In this document: positions 53,968 through 64,000 of the stretch, in pieces
Layout: every line of letters starts with the position of its first letter
How positions within the stretch are numbered: position 1 is the stretch's first letter
NCBI RefSeq assembly: GCF_024323335.1
Contig: NC_066580.1
Location: 438,087,851-438,151,850, forward strand
DNA: 64,000 nt
Direction: 5' to 3'
From: Lathyrus oleraceus
Taxonomy: Eukaryota > Streptophyta > Magnoliopsida > Fabales > Fabaceae
Notes under the pieces: generated by a model
Told to the model about the DNA's origin: nothing
What the model saw: only the letters and a program-made list of their open reading frames with translations
Databases searched by the model: none
Translations under genes and position numbers: made by a program

Positions 53968-55890
53968 GTGTCCTCACGCGAATGGCTGCCAGGCGCGGGA
54001 AACACCGATTTGAAACGAAGGCCAGGCAACGTGAATCAAACAGCGTTCTGAAGCGAAAATATTGAACACAACATCGTGTTCTTGATGTTCATACTGATCA
54101 ACAACAAATCATCACAAAAATTATCATGCCATATACCAATCGAATCATCACATCATGTAGATCACTAATCTAACAAGCAATTAACCCAATTCTAATCATG
54201 CTTCACGGATCGAGCCAAGAAAGTTTCACAATCAAACATTCAGATCCACATAACTTCATCAATACCTAACGAAAATTCATGATCTAAGTTGCAGCGTAAC
54301 CTATGTTCCACGATCTACCTAAGCCACATGTTAATTTCAAGAATCGAAGGTTTTGAAATCTCACCTTATGAATGTGCAGTTCTTAATTCTGGTGATTTCG
54401 AGGCTTGGAAGTTGAAAACAGAAGTCCAATGATGATTAGGAAGGTGAATGGAGTGAATCTTTTAGCTCAACAGTGCTCGATGATGAAGAACTTTCAAACT
54501 GCCATGGAAGATCCCATGCTTCAACAGTGCCAATTCTTCGAGCTTCTTCCATCAATTGCCTTCAACAGTTCTTCAATGAATCCTACAGATGAAGGTTAGC
54601 ACTCAAGAAAACAGAAAGAATGAAGAATTTCGATCAAAAAAGTGAAAAAAGTGTGAAGAGAATTTGAGAGAATTGAGAAAATTTTGGTTTTGATTTTGAG
54701 ATTGTGATTGTGGATCTCGAATTTCTGTTACAATTAAGCTCTTATACCCTCTGTTAATCCAGCTACTAAACATGATTAGCACAAACCAAATGGATTAGTA
54801 AAAAATGAGCTTGTTATGTAATTTGGCAAAATTGCCCTTTTGATGATGTAGCCAATGGAACAGTGAAATATCTGTTGAAGCAAGTCACAAATCATGTTTA
54901 GAAGCTATTCAAATTGGTTTGGCATGAAAATTCCATGTACTTTTGAAAATGGCCTTTTTTCCCACCAAAATTTAAATTGATCACTTGAAAAATGACCTTT
55001 TTATGTGATGATTTTTGATGAAATGTGATGATGGATCATGATAGTACATGTCAAATGGGATTTGCTCAAAAAAAAATCATCCAAATTGGCCAAATGGTTT
55101 GAAAGTTATGCCACTTTGAAATCCCAAAATTCTTGAAAATTATTTGATCATAACTTGCCAACCACACATGAGAAATGAGTGTTCTTGGACTTTTTGGAAA
55201 GGCAAGAGCAATATCTTCAACTTTCATGTTGGACAAATTTTGATTTGAAGCTTTCTTGGACATGAAATTTTATGGAGAATGACTTTCCATTTTGGGCAGC
55301 TGAAAATTACAGGTCATTACTATTTTGGGAAACTTTCTGTCTGACCTCCAATTCTTCACTGTGGATGTTTGACATGTTATATGAGGCTTGTATGGACATG
55401 AATGAGACCTTTCCAACCATCTCACACCTTCCAATCACTGATTAAATGCACAGTTGACCACAGTTGACTTTGCTAGGGTTTTGGTTGATTGTGCCATGCT
55501 TTGATGAATTTCAAGCCTTTTTCTCTTGAGATCTTGACACCAAATGATACCATAACTCATATGAATCTCTTATGAATGATCATGGTGCCCAAATTCTTCA
55601 ATAATGGCCACCATCCATTGCTCAATGAATGATTTGACTGTTTTGACCTAGTTTGCTTCATCTGCAAGTAACAAGGTTAGATGACAATATTTTTGTACTT
55701 TTGGGTTAGTAAACAAATGAAAAGCAATGATATACAAGTGCTAAACATGCTTGGTGATCAAGAACCACACTCACAAGATACCCACCCACTAGGAAGCAAG
55801 CAAAGGTGCACAATGATCCTTGAGGCAATGATATGATATGATATGATGCCATGAGGGATCTTAGGGCAAAAATTGGGGTCTTACAGTATG

Positions 55891-57600
55891 CTAGAGAACA
55901 TTCCCGTTCGTATAGGTTAATTCTATATTCCCACTGACTTTGTAATAATGGATATAATGAGGATTCCCACATCCCTATTATTTTAGGAAGACCCTTTTTA
56001 GTCACAGCTGGAGCCATCATAGATGTCAAGAAAGGAAAGCTAACTTTTGAAGATGGTGAAGAAAAAGTTGAATTTATTTTAGCTCAATTCTTACATGCGC
56101 CATCTATATAAGATTCATGTTGTCTCTTACTCATCATCGACGAATGTGTGAAAGAAATAGAGAGGGAACCATTTAAGTATACTGAAGTACTAAAGATTCC
56201 AGCGCCTCCTATATTCGAAGACGATAATTGGCGTGAGCCATACGTAGATGACAACCTAAGGGAATGTCTAACACTAACACCCAATCCAATGTCATGCCTA
56301 AATAAACCTTATGTAGAACTTAAAACACTACCCAAGGACCTAAGGTATGAATTCCTAAATGCCAAGCTTGAACGATCAATTATAGTCAATGTTGACTTAG
56401 GACAGATAGAAACCGAAAAATTACTTCATGTCTTAAGAAAGTATCTAACAGCTTTAGGCTATAACATCTCAGATCTAAAAGGAATAAGTCTCTTTATATG
56501 TATGCATTGCATTATGCTAGAGGAGGACTGTAAAACCTCTAGAGCACACCAGAGAAGAATAAATCCTATATTGAGTGATATGGTCAAAAAGGAGGTACAA
56601 AAGCTATTAGAAGCAGGAATTATATACCCGATATCCGACAGTAACTGGGTCAGCCAAATACATGTCATATGAAAGAAGGGAGGTATTACAATTGTCAGTA
56701 ACAAAAAAGGCGAATCCATAGCTAAATGAATTCAAAACGGATGGAGGATGTGCATAAACTATAGAAAACTGAATAAAGTCACTCGTAAAGTTCATTTTCC
56801 ATTTCCTTTCATCGATCAAATGCTTGAACGATTGGCTAAACATTCTCATTTCTGTTATTTAGGCGGATACTCCGGATTCTTCCAAATTCCTATTCATCCT
56901 GATGACCAAGAAAAGACTACCTTCACTTGTCCTTATGGTATGTTCGCTTATCGACAAATTCCATTTGGACTGTGTAACACTCTGCAACATTTCAGAGATT
57001 TATGATGCCGATCCTTGCTGATTTTATAGATGACATAATGGAAGTGTTTATGGACGACTTCTCTATTTGTGGGTAAAGTTTTGAAGGATGTCTTTCGAAC
57101 CTATAAATGGTACTTGAAAGATGCGTTAAAGTCAATCTCGTATTAAATTGGGGGAAATGCCATTTCATGGTCCTACAAGGAATCGTACTTGGACATGTTG
57201 TATTCGACCGAGGAATTGAAGTGGATAAATCAAAAATAGAAATTATAGAAAATCTTCAACCTCCAAAAACCGTTAGAGAAATTCGCAGTTTCTTAGGACA
57301 CGCCGGTTTCCACCGACGATTCATTAAAGATTTCTCTAAAATAACCAAACCACTAACGGACTTAGTAATGAAAGATGTTGAATTCATATTTGATGAAGAT
57401 TGCTTAAAAGCGTTCGAACATCTGAAAAATGCTCTTATTACCACACCTATTATACAACCACCTGATTGGAGTAAGCCATTTAAAATAATGTGTGACACTA
57501 GTGATTATGCCATTAGCGTTGTCTTAGGACAAAGAAAGTGACAATTGGAAGCACATCCTTTTGAATATATTGGGTAAACAAGCGCTAGGTGCACACCTAT
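55891..57600 (+). pseudogene. pol: Athila protease end and reverse transcriptase remnant
   Basis: After the solo LTR the protease end and linker are unreadable in one frame until 56148. Then FKYTEVLKIPAPPIFEDDNW, KPYVELKTLPKDLRYEFLN and VKKEVQKLLEAGIIYPISDS are Athila-type pre-RT and RT. MCINYRKLNKVTRK, GYSGFFQIPIHPDDQEKTTF and IPFGLCN follow; the catalytic motif reads FMDD near 57053. 57107-57541 carries the connection domain (GHVVFDRGIEVDKSKIEIIE; IRSFLGHAGFHRRFIKDFSK). There are frameshifts near 56690, 57000 and 57080. It stops at the RNase H start, where element D begins. Confidence 0.88.
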
Positions 57601-58226
57601 GCTCAAACATTTACTTAACTCCGTATAAAATTAACTCAACCAATCAAACTTCTTTTTTTTCTCCCTCGTGTGAGACTTAAAAACCTTTTTCAGAAAGGAG
57701 TATACTTTATCCATTTTGACGTGAAACAAACAAAGACTTCAATCTCCAAGAGTGAGCAATAAGTAAAGGTTTAACTGCTCAAATGCGATAGAATCATCAA
57801 TCTCTAAAAGAAATCAACCAACATGTAGTTTTCTAGCAAAGAACTACATAGCCTTGAGTTCTCCATCGCACCAGGAGATACGTAGGAGCAGAATTTTGGA
57901 ATCTAAAAAACTTAGGTTTAGTTCCTTTTCATTTTTCTCGTTTCTCGCACAATAAGTAGAAGATCACAAGTAAGCATCACGCTAACACTCAATCGCATAA
58001 CTAACTAAATGAGTCTTATTGAGTACAACGAATGTGAGGGGTGCTAATATCTTCCCCTCACATAACTGACTCTCAAACCCGATCTAGTTGTGACAACCAT
58101 TTCCCTTAGCTTTAGTGGGTTTTATTTGATATTTCCTTGTTCCTTCAGAATAAATAAAGATCGATGACGACTCTGTTGTTTATTTCAAGTGTGTGACGTG
58201 CTCGTGGAATTTTTTGCGTCGTGACA
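57600..58226 (+). repeat. Element D 5' LTR remnant (U5 end only)
   Basis: Resembles the U5 end of C: gagatacgtaggagcag near 57880, gaggggtgctaata near 58036 and gactctg near 58170, ending gtgaca before the PBS. The upstream LTR part is missing. PBS-like tgacgactctg is at 58165-58175. Confidence 0.75.
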
Positions 58227-58228
58227 GC

Positions 58229-58246
58229 TGGAGACTCTGTTATGGA
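58229..58246 (+). promoter_or_regulatory. Degenerate primer binding site of element D
   Basis: tggagactctgttatgga has four mismatches to the tRNA-Arg site of B and C. Confidence 0.7.
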
Positions 58247-59118
58247 TCAATTCTCCTAAGTGAGTCCACTCTAATTTAGTTAGCTTTTCGTTTATTTTTA
58301 GCTTTGTTATTTCTTCTACTTTGTTGTGTGTTTCCTTTGTTTTGTTTTATCACATTTTTATAATGTGTATATATTTATGTGTGGGCTTTGGTATTTTTTA
58401 CTTGAGTGAAACTCTCTTCCCGAGATTTTGAAAAAAGGAGAATGAACATAAGTTAAGAGGTAGATGTGTATTGTTAACCCCCAAAGAGCACACCTTGAAT
58501 GGTTAACAATAATACCCCACTTAGAGTAGATATTCTTTATTGAGTTTGTCATGAAATGGCTAGCCCGTTGCATGATAGAACTCTGATTAAGATTGAGGAC
58601 TCTAAGGACCTTTTAGAATCTGTTCCATCTATGGAGGTCGTGTAGTATTGATCCCTAAGGAGCACACCTTGTATGATCAATGCAAATACCCCACCTAGAT
58701 TAGATCTTTTTGGGAAGTTTGTCATCAAACGGTTTTCGTGTTGCATTGCAAAAATCTGATTAGGGTCCATTACTCTAGGTACCCTTTTGTCTAAACCCTA
58801 GAGATGTCCCCGGTGAAGGGTTAAGTAGAAAAGTTTTGAGTTATCCAATTATAAGGAGCCTTCCTAAATAGGTTATTTTGTGGTTCTATTACTCATATAT
58901 TCTTGAGCCCATACATTAAATTGCATCAAAAGAATATGCATAAACATGACATTACATTTTTGCATAAAAAATAACAAAATGTTCATGCATTTGCATCCAC
59001 CAACATGCATGCATAGTATTTTCCAAAACAAAACAAAAACTCATGTCACCTCTTATCCATAACAAGTTAGTTGATTCTTTAATACCCATAGTGAACTCTT
59101 GGTAGATACTGAAGGACA
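58247..59118 (+). other. Untranslated leader of element D
   Basis: No credible coding frame. Two related phrases with agagcacaccttg/aggagcacaccttg and tgatcaatg or ggttaac lie near 58485 and 58658, a diverged direct duplication of about 170 bp. Confidence 0.55.
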
Positions 59119-60690
59119 ATGGAGCATTTGGAACTGAATGAAGTTATGCTGAGAGAGGAAATGGACGCTATGAACCATAAGGTAGGCCAGACGTTGGAAG
59201 CTCTACTAGCTTTATCGAAGAACAATTCCTAGTATGTCGTTACAGAGAATGTTTATCCTACATCAGGCTTTACTGTGGTGAATAACCCATTGTACGATTC
59301 TCCTCCGCAAATAGATTATCATATCCAAACTCAGTCAATGCACAATGATGTATCTAATAAAATCCCTAGAGTGCAAGGACACTCCATTGTTCAAGCTGGG
59401 CATATCCCACCTCCATACACTACTGAAAACCCTTAAGAGGTAGATCCAGTGACCAATGTCAGAACTAATCAGGATACTAACATTTTTCAAATGTGTCGTG
59501 TTCTGGGTGAACAAATAAGAGTCCTAGAAGGAAAAGACGCCTATGATTTGGATGTTATTAACATGTGCTTAGTGTCAGACATTGTAATCCCACTAAAGTT
59601 CAAGATGCCCGATTTTGAGAAGTACAAAGGGGTTAATTGTCCAAAAGCTCATTTGATGATGTTTATTCGGAAGATGGTCGCGTACGCTCATGATGACAAG
59701 CTTCTTACCCACTATTTCAAGATAGTCTTAGTAAGGAGTCATTGGAATGGTATACACAACTGGAAAGAAACAATATCCACACTTGGAAAGACTTGGTTAT
59801 GGAGTTCTTGAAGCAATACCAACACAACACTGATATGGCTCCTAGTCGTACTCAATTGCAAAATATTTCTCAAAAGAGTAACGTGTCGTTCAAGGAGTAC
59901 ATCCAAAGATGGAGAAAGTTGGATGCTCACGTTTAACCATCAATGCTAGATAGAGAGCTAATTGATATGCTTCTAGGTATCTCGTAGAGCCCACACTTGG
60001 AATGAATGATATGTATTGTTTCTTCAAGTTTCTATGACTTGGTGATAGTTAGAGAGTACATCAAGAGCAGTCTCAAAAGCGGAAAACTCCAAGGCGCCTC
60101 GAGTAAACAGACTAGTGAGAATAAACCCTCTAGCGATTCTCAAAAGGAAGATGAGGATGAAATTGACACAATCTAGGAAGCTCTGCAAGCTCCGTCTCAG
60201 GTATCATATAGCCAACATCCACATGTAGCGGCTATTCAAGGCTAGCAACCATTGCTTCTCGATCCCCAGTATCAACACTTATGGGCAACTCCTCATGCAA
60301 ATCAGCAAACCCAAGGCCATGGATATCAAAATCATCATCAGAATCAACGCAAACCTCAAAATAATTTGGAAAGAATGAATGCTCCTCTGGATCCATATCT
60401 TGTGACTTACAATTTATTTATGCCACATTTGGTTCAAAGCTCGCTACTGGTTCCTAAATTTCTTAAGCTACCACCACATTTCCTCCTTCCTAAGTATGAC
60501 CCTAACGTCACATGAAAATATCATGCTGGATCAACAAGACACTCGATCGAGGACTGCAACACTTTCAGAGATAAAGTACAACAGTTGATTAATAAGAAGT
60601 ACTTAACCCTTCAAGGAGGAAATATGTTGGTGAACGAAAACCTCATACTCGACTGAGTGCCAAGACTGCAAGAAGCATTTCCATAAACCG
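59119..60690 (+). pseudogene. Gag pseudogene of element D
   Basis: ATG at 59119 (MEHLELNEVMLREEMDAMNH, coiled-coil). Unlike C, the capsid domain is present: VSDIVIPLKFKMPDFEKYKG, MEWYTQLERNNIHTWKDLVM and RTQLQNISQKSNVSFKEYIQ match element A Gag. A knuckle-like YHAGSTRHSIEDC is near 60520, with its first Cys lost. There are stops at about 59230, 59434 and 59934 and several later, and a frameshift near 59730. Protease and pol never follow. Confidence 0.88.
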
Positions 60691-60733
60691 ATGAATCAAA
60701 GGGAGGCTCATCCTCAAAGTTGATGATCCTCGG

Positions 60734-61273
60734 GTAGGCATGGTAACATAACTCATACTCGCGGGTACCCACCCGCCCCGCCCCGAATTTGACGGGGAAA
60801 ACCCGCTTTGACTGGGTTTGGGTTTTCCCCGATTATATGATATGGGGATGGTTCAGGTAATGGGGATACTAGTACCCACCCCAAACCCATCCCCGAAACC
60901 GCCCCATTTACTTTATTATGTATTTTATTATTTTAGTTTTGATAATTTAGAATATTAAATATGTGGTTAATGTTTTGATATTTTGATTTGTATATATTAT
61001 TTAAAATATTTGAAATGTATGCATGAAACTTTTAAACATTATTTGTTTTATCATTTTTAACGTAATTTGATTTTGGAAAAAATATGATTTTATTAAATAG
61101 ATAGTGGCGGGGCGGGGATACCTGAACCCAACCCAAACCCATTTGGAACGGGTTTAGGTTTTAATTCTTCATCCCAAATGGGGATTGAGGCGGGGAATGA
61201 GGATTATTTTGGAATTCGGGTTTGGGTTTGGAGGATGTAAAAACCATTCCCGACCTGCCATGTTGTCATGTCT
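60734..61273. mobile_element. hAT-like MITE inserted in element D
   Basis: 540 bp with imperfect terminal inverted repeats (taggcatggtaacat versus agacatgacaacat) and flanking 8-bp duplications atcctcgg / atcctcag (60726-60733 and 61274-61281). GC-rich subterminal parts (ccgccccgcccc near 60770; ggcggggcgggg near 61108) flank an AT-rich core with no ORF. An 8-bp TSD points to the hAT superfamily. Confidence 0.75.
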
Positions 61274-61935
61274 ATCCTCAGGCTGTCTTTATCATTTCCA
61301 TTTGCAATTTCTTTGATTTTTAAATTACTAATTACTTTTAAGTTTGTTGTTTTTAAATGGTAATATTAATGAAATGAACATGCATTTTCTGAATCAGTCC
61401 ATTCATATTCACTCATTTTCCATTTATAACAAAAATAAAAAATTTCTCACATTCACTTATCTTTGTCAAATTGTTGTTTTAGCAAAGATTGGAGGGGGAA
61501 TGATGAAAATAAATACTCAAAATTGATGAAAGTATGCTTTCGAATAAAACTTTGTTGATGATGTATATGCAATGTTTCAATTCCTAAACACCAGATACAT
61601 AAGGAAGTTAATCCCTAGTCAACCCCTTTAAGCCTATAATTGGTATTTCTTTCTATAAGAAAAAACCCTTAATCTTAACCCGAGGCAGGGTAGTCTTTAG
61701 TTAATTTGGTTACGCATTAGAATTCCAAGAAAAAGCATCCCATTTGAGGTTCAACCATATCCTCTTTTCACACACATCACACAATGTTGAAGAAGTAGTG
61801 AACACTCAAAAGTTTACAACGATTGTTTCTCTTGAACCATCAAAACATGGCAGTCACAACCCTTTCAATAAAAATCAAGTAAGTTATTCCCAGAAATAAA
61901 AATAAATAAATAAAAAAAGAAAGTAAAAGAAACCC

Positions 61936-62032
61936 ATTTAAGTCGAAATTCTGAAATATGGCTTAGGAAAAAATTAGGGTATCTCGCTGGACTGAGAACT
62001 CAAAAGAAATAGTCCAGGAAAAATTAGGGATA
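61936..62032 (+). ncRNA. Tandem hairpin element of D
   Basis: Two modules: taagtc/ggctta (61940-61966, one G-T pair) with inner att-ctga-aat, and tggact/agtcca (61989-62017). Tails are ggaaaaaattaggg and ggaaaaattaggg. Confidence 0.6.
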
Positions 62033-63231
62033 AGAAGAAAAATTAATAAGAAGGATCGCCAAAAATACTTAAACAAAATAAAGAACAAGAACAAAATTGT
62101 ATGACTACCAAACAAAAGGTGGGTGACTGCCACCTCAAGAAAAAAACATCACGGGTTCTCAAGCCATCGCATATTCACCTTTAATAACCTCTTGGAAGTT
62201 GAATGCATATGTCGAATTAGTTGAGAGTAGGATTGGAGATCATCATGGAGAACTGAGTGGGTTAGAATTTGATTTTTAGCCGTATATCCTTTGTTTCAAA
62301 AAAACTGTGAATCAAGCCACGTTTCAACCTTCAAAAGACCTGATTGAAATGAGGTTTATTTTGAAAGCATACTCAACAAGGTTGCGTAATTCTGACTCCT
62401 AAGATATTTGCTAATCATCTAGTATAAATGTTTTGTATCATTGTTCACTTCTTGAATAAACCAGTGACACATTCACTGTACAATACAACATTGTTTCAAT
62501 AATGATGTTGATTTCAAAACATGCATAAATATTGCATTAAAATTGTCATTTTTGAATAAACAATCTTATTTACAATTAAACGCTTAGCATCAAAGAAGTT
62601 CTAACAATAAACAATTAGTAAGGAATTCAATCATTTGTAGAGGACCCAAGTTAGGGCAAATCAACTAAGGACCCCGTTGACCAGGGGCAAGCAGCAGCCA
62701 AAAGACATTCTAGTAAGGGGAATATCTCTTAAAAGACCAGTCAGCCTGGGGTAAATCGTTTAAAGATTCAGTCAATTTGGGGCAATCACTTCAAGAGCAC
62801 ATTGAAGCCAATCTCAAAGAATCAGTTAATAAGGGGCATCCTGCTTATAGGTTCAAAACATTGGGGCAATCCATCTCAAGGCCTGGTTATGGCAAACTGC
62901 TTTTAAATGTCCTTTCAAGGCAAATTCCTTCAGAGACCCAACAAACTGAGGGCAATGTACGTTACAAACAAATAAGTCATTTCCATATCTTCAAGTTGTT
63001 TAAGCGAGATTCTATTGTACATCAACAACTATCAAGTTCAAAACGAGTATTAGGGAATTATTCTAGCATAACACATTCTTGACGAGAAACTTGTTGCAAG
63101 AACATTTCTTGTTTTAACCATTCAAACAACTAGATCATCCTCATGCATTAGCATCAATCATGTTTGCATACACTAACATTACTCTTGCATGAAATCATGC
63201 ATTTCATCTTGTGCATTATGGTGGCACCCAT
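62033..63231 (+). other. 3' UTR of element D with repeated PPT-like motifs
   Basis: No credible coding frame. aggggcaagc, tggggtaaat, tggggcaatc, aaggggcatc and tggggcaatc occur every 30-60 bp between 62690 and 62880. They resemble the aggggcaac/aggggcatc PPTs of C and B. The real PPT before 63232 is weak (ggtggcaccca). Confidence 0.6.
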
Positions 63232-64000
63232 TGTAAGACCCCAATTTTGACCCTAAGATCCCTCATGTTATCTCATCATATGCATTGGTTTTAGGATCAC
63301 ACCTTGGCATCCTCCTTACCCCCCATTCATTGGGTTTGCATTGGGAGAGGTCACCAAGCACATTTGATTGTATCTTCTTTGTTTTTCAAGATTTACTAAC
63401 CAAAATACCCAAAACATATGTCAATGTATAGTTTGTTGCTTTTGTAGGTAGTGTGTGTGTTCACCCATGCTTCATCAAGCTCATACCTAGGGTTTAAGAC
63501 CCTCAGTGCAAGGAGATTAATCAAGAGATGGTTCACATTTACTCTATACATCATATATGGATCCCAATGATCTTCACATATCATTTTGATCAAGAATTCA
63601 TCAAGAGTTTGAAGCTTGTTTGCCATGGAAACCCTAATTCATCTGGGTACCTTGTGTGACTTCTTCAACAAGTTTCCTCATCAATTGATCAAATATTTCA
63701 AGGGATACTTCATATTACATCATCTTATGCATATATGATCCTCCATGAGTCCCAAAAATCAAGAGAATGTCAAGCTAGCAAGATGGTTCATGGTGGTTGA
63801 CCAGAGAAAGTCAACTGGTCAAAACTGGGGTTCCCTATACCCTATCTCCTATAATTTTTGTCATATGAAAATTATTCCAAGATGAACTTTACTCCTTATG
63901 ACATTAAAAACAAATTTCATGTTGAAGCAAAGATCTATTTTTGCTTGGAAAGTAATTTTTTATGGTGAAAGATTACAGGTCATTTTATCTGAACCCTAGT
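63232..64000 (+). repeat. Element D 3' LTR, start only
   Basis: Begins tgtaagaccccaattttgac, matching the U3 start of B and of the solo LTR, and continues beyond the window. The rest has no recognisable gene. Confidence 0.8.

Larger units (their letters stand above)
50385..55885 (-). mobile_element. Solo LTR, 5.5 kb, of a B-related Ogre-clade element
   Basis: Starts tgtagcggtg and ends ggtcttaca on the plus strand, flanked by gtatg on both sides (50380-50384 and 55886-55890). No internal region or partner LTR is present, so it is a product of LTR-LTR recombination. Both ends match the LTR of B (24454-27578); the central part, about 52600-55060, is absent from B. PBS-like gagtcgccacc is at 50450-50460. 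Many short open frames occur, none recognisable, and I see no gene in it. Confidence 0.9.
30642..57600 (+). mobile_element. Degenerate Athila-type Ty3-gypsy element, interrupted three times
   Basis: Pieces in order: LTR 30642-32012, PBS, gag 32125-33168, element C, gag end and protease 49361-50379, solo LTR, protease to RT 55891-57600, then element D. The perfect target duplications of C and of the solo LTR show that the pieces were contiguous before. Many stops and frameshifts mark it as old. The right end (RNase H, integrase, env-like region, 3' LTR) is not seen. Confidence 0.88.
57600..64000 (+). mobile_element. Element D: 5'-truncated gag-only Ogre-clade element
   Basis: Contains the end of a 5' LTR, a degenerate PBS, a gag pseudogene, a MITE, the hairpin element and 3' UTR, then the start of a 3' LTR running off the window. 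No pol. It shares its LTR end and internal blocks with C, but its 3' LTR begins like B. The exact left junction within 57541-57620 is uncertain. Confidence 0.8.

Noticed and set aside
54405..54599. 64-codon frame in the solo LTR (MEVENRSPMMIRK)
   Set aside because: Short, unrecognised and on the strand opposite to the LTR; it has no counterpart in LTR B.
30642..57600. Integrated plant pararetrovirus sequence
   Set aside because: Gag, PBS, LTR and RT features are those of Athila-type Ty3-gypsy elements; no movement protein or caulimovirid-type arrangement is seen.

Overview
The window is plant nuclear DNA made almost entirely of nested LTR retrotransposons. I see no ordinary host gene, tRNA, rRNA or CRISPR array. 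Most of it belongs to the Ogre/Tat branch of Ty3-gypsy: an extra ORF before gag, a primer site matching tRNA-Arg (tggcgactctgctgggga), an intron between protease and reverse transcriptase, and very long LTRs. Abundant Ogre together with Athila and SIRE-like elements suggests a large-genome legume, probably tribe Fabeae (pea, faba bean, vetchling, lentil). That is inference; no marker gene is present.

Layout. Element A (1303-16161, plus) is a nearly complete Ogre with 1.9-kb LTRs and a gatcc target duplication. It lies inside the 3' LTR of element B (minus: 1-1302 and 16167-16270, internal 16271-24453, 5' LTR 24454-27578). B is a deleted Ogre relative keeping only scraps of gag, pro, RT and INT. 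B cuts the gag of a SIRE-like Ty1-copia element (27579-30211, minus). That element abuts a decayed Mutator transposase fragment (30212-30641, minus). A degenerate Athila element follows (30642 to about 57600, plus), interrupted by element C (33169-49355, minus, TSD aaacc) and by a 5.5-kb solo LTR (50385-55885, minus, TSD gtatg), and ended by element D (about 57600-64000, plus, runs off the window). D carries a hAT-like MITE (60734-61273).

Most notable content. (1) Both 5.2-kb LTRs of C contain a 1.7-kb fragment resembling a plant linear mitochondrial plasmid: the C-terminus of a phage-type RNA polymerase followed by the exonuclease end of a protein-primed family B DNA polymerase. It lies in U3, antisense to the retroelement. 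The two LTRs are almost identical, so the fragment moved with a very recent transposition. (2) All four Ogre-clade elements carry, in the 3' untranslated region, tandem short hairpins with compensatory base changes, each followed by a tail like ggcaaaaattaggg. This looks like a conserved structured RNA. (3) Four different LTR types place palindromic CG-containing motifs just upstream of the TATA box. (4) Element-specific tandem arrays (138, 243, 42 and 91 bp) fill the 3' UTRs.

How the parts work together. A encodes the full Ogre set (ORF1, Gag, protease, RT, RNase H, integrase), but two in-frame stops make this copy probably inactive. C and D keep only gag-derived sequence and the cis signals (LTR, PBS, PPT, hairpins), so they would have depended on proteins from autonomous relatives. 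From LTR divergence and nesting, B is older than A, and C is the youngest insertion.
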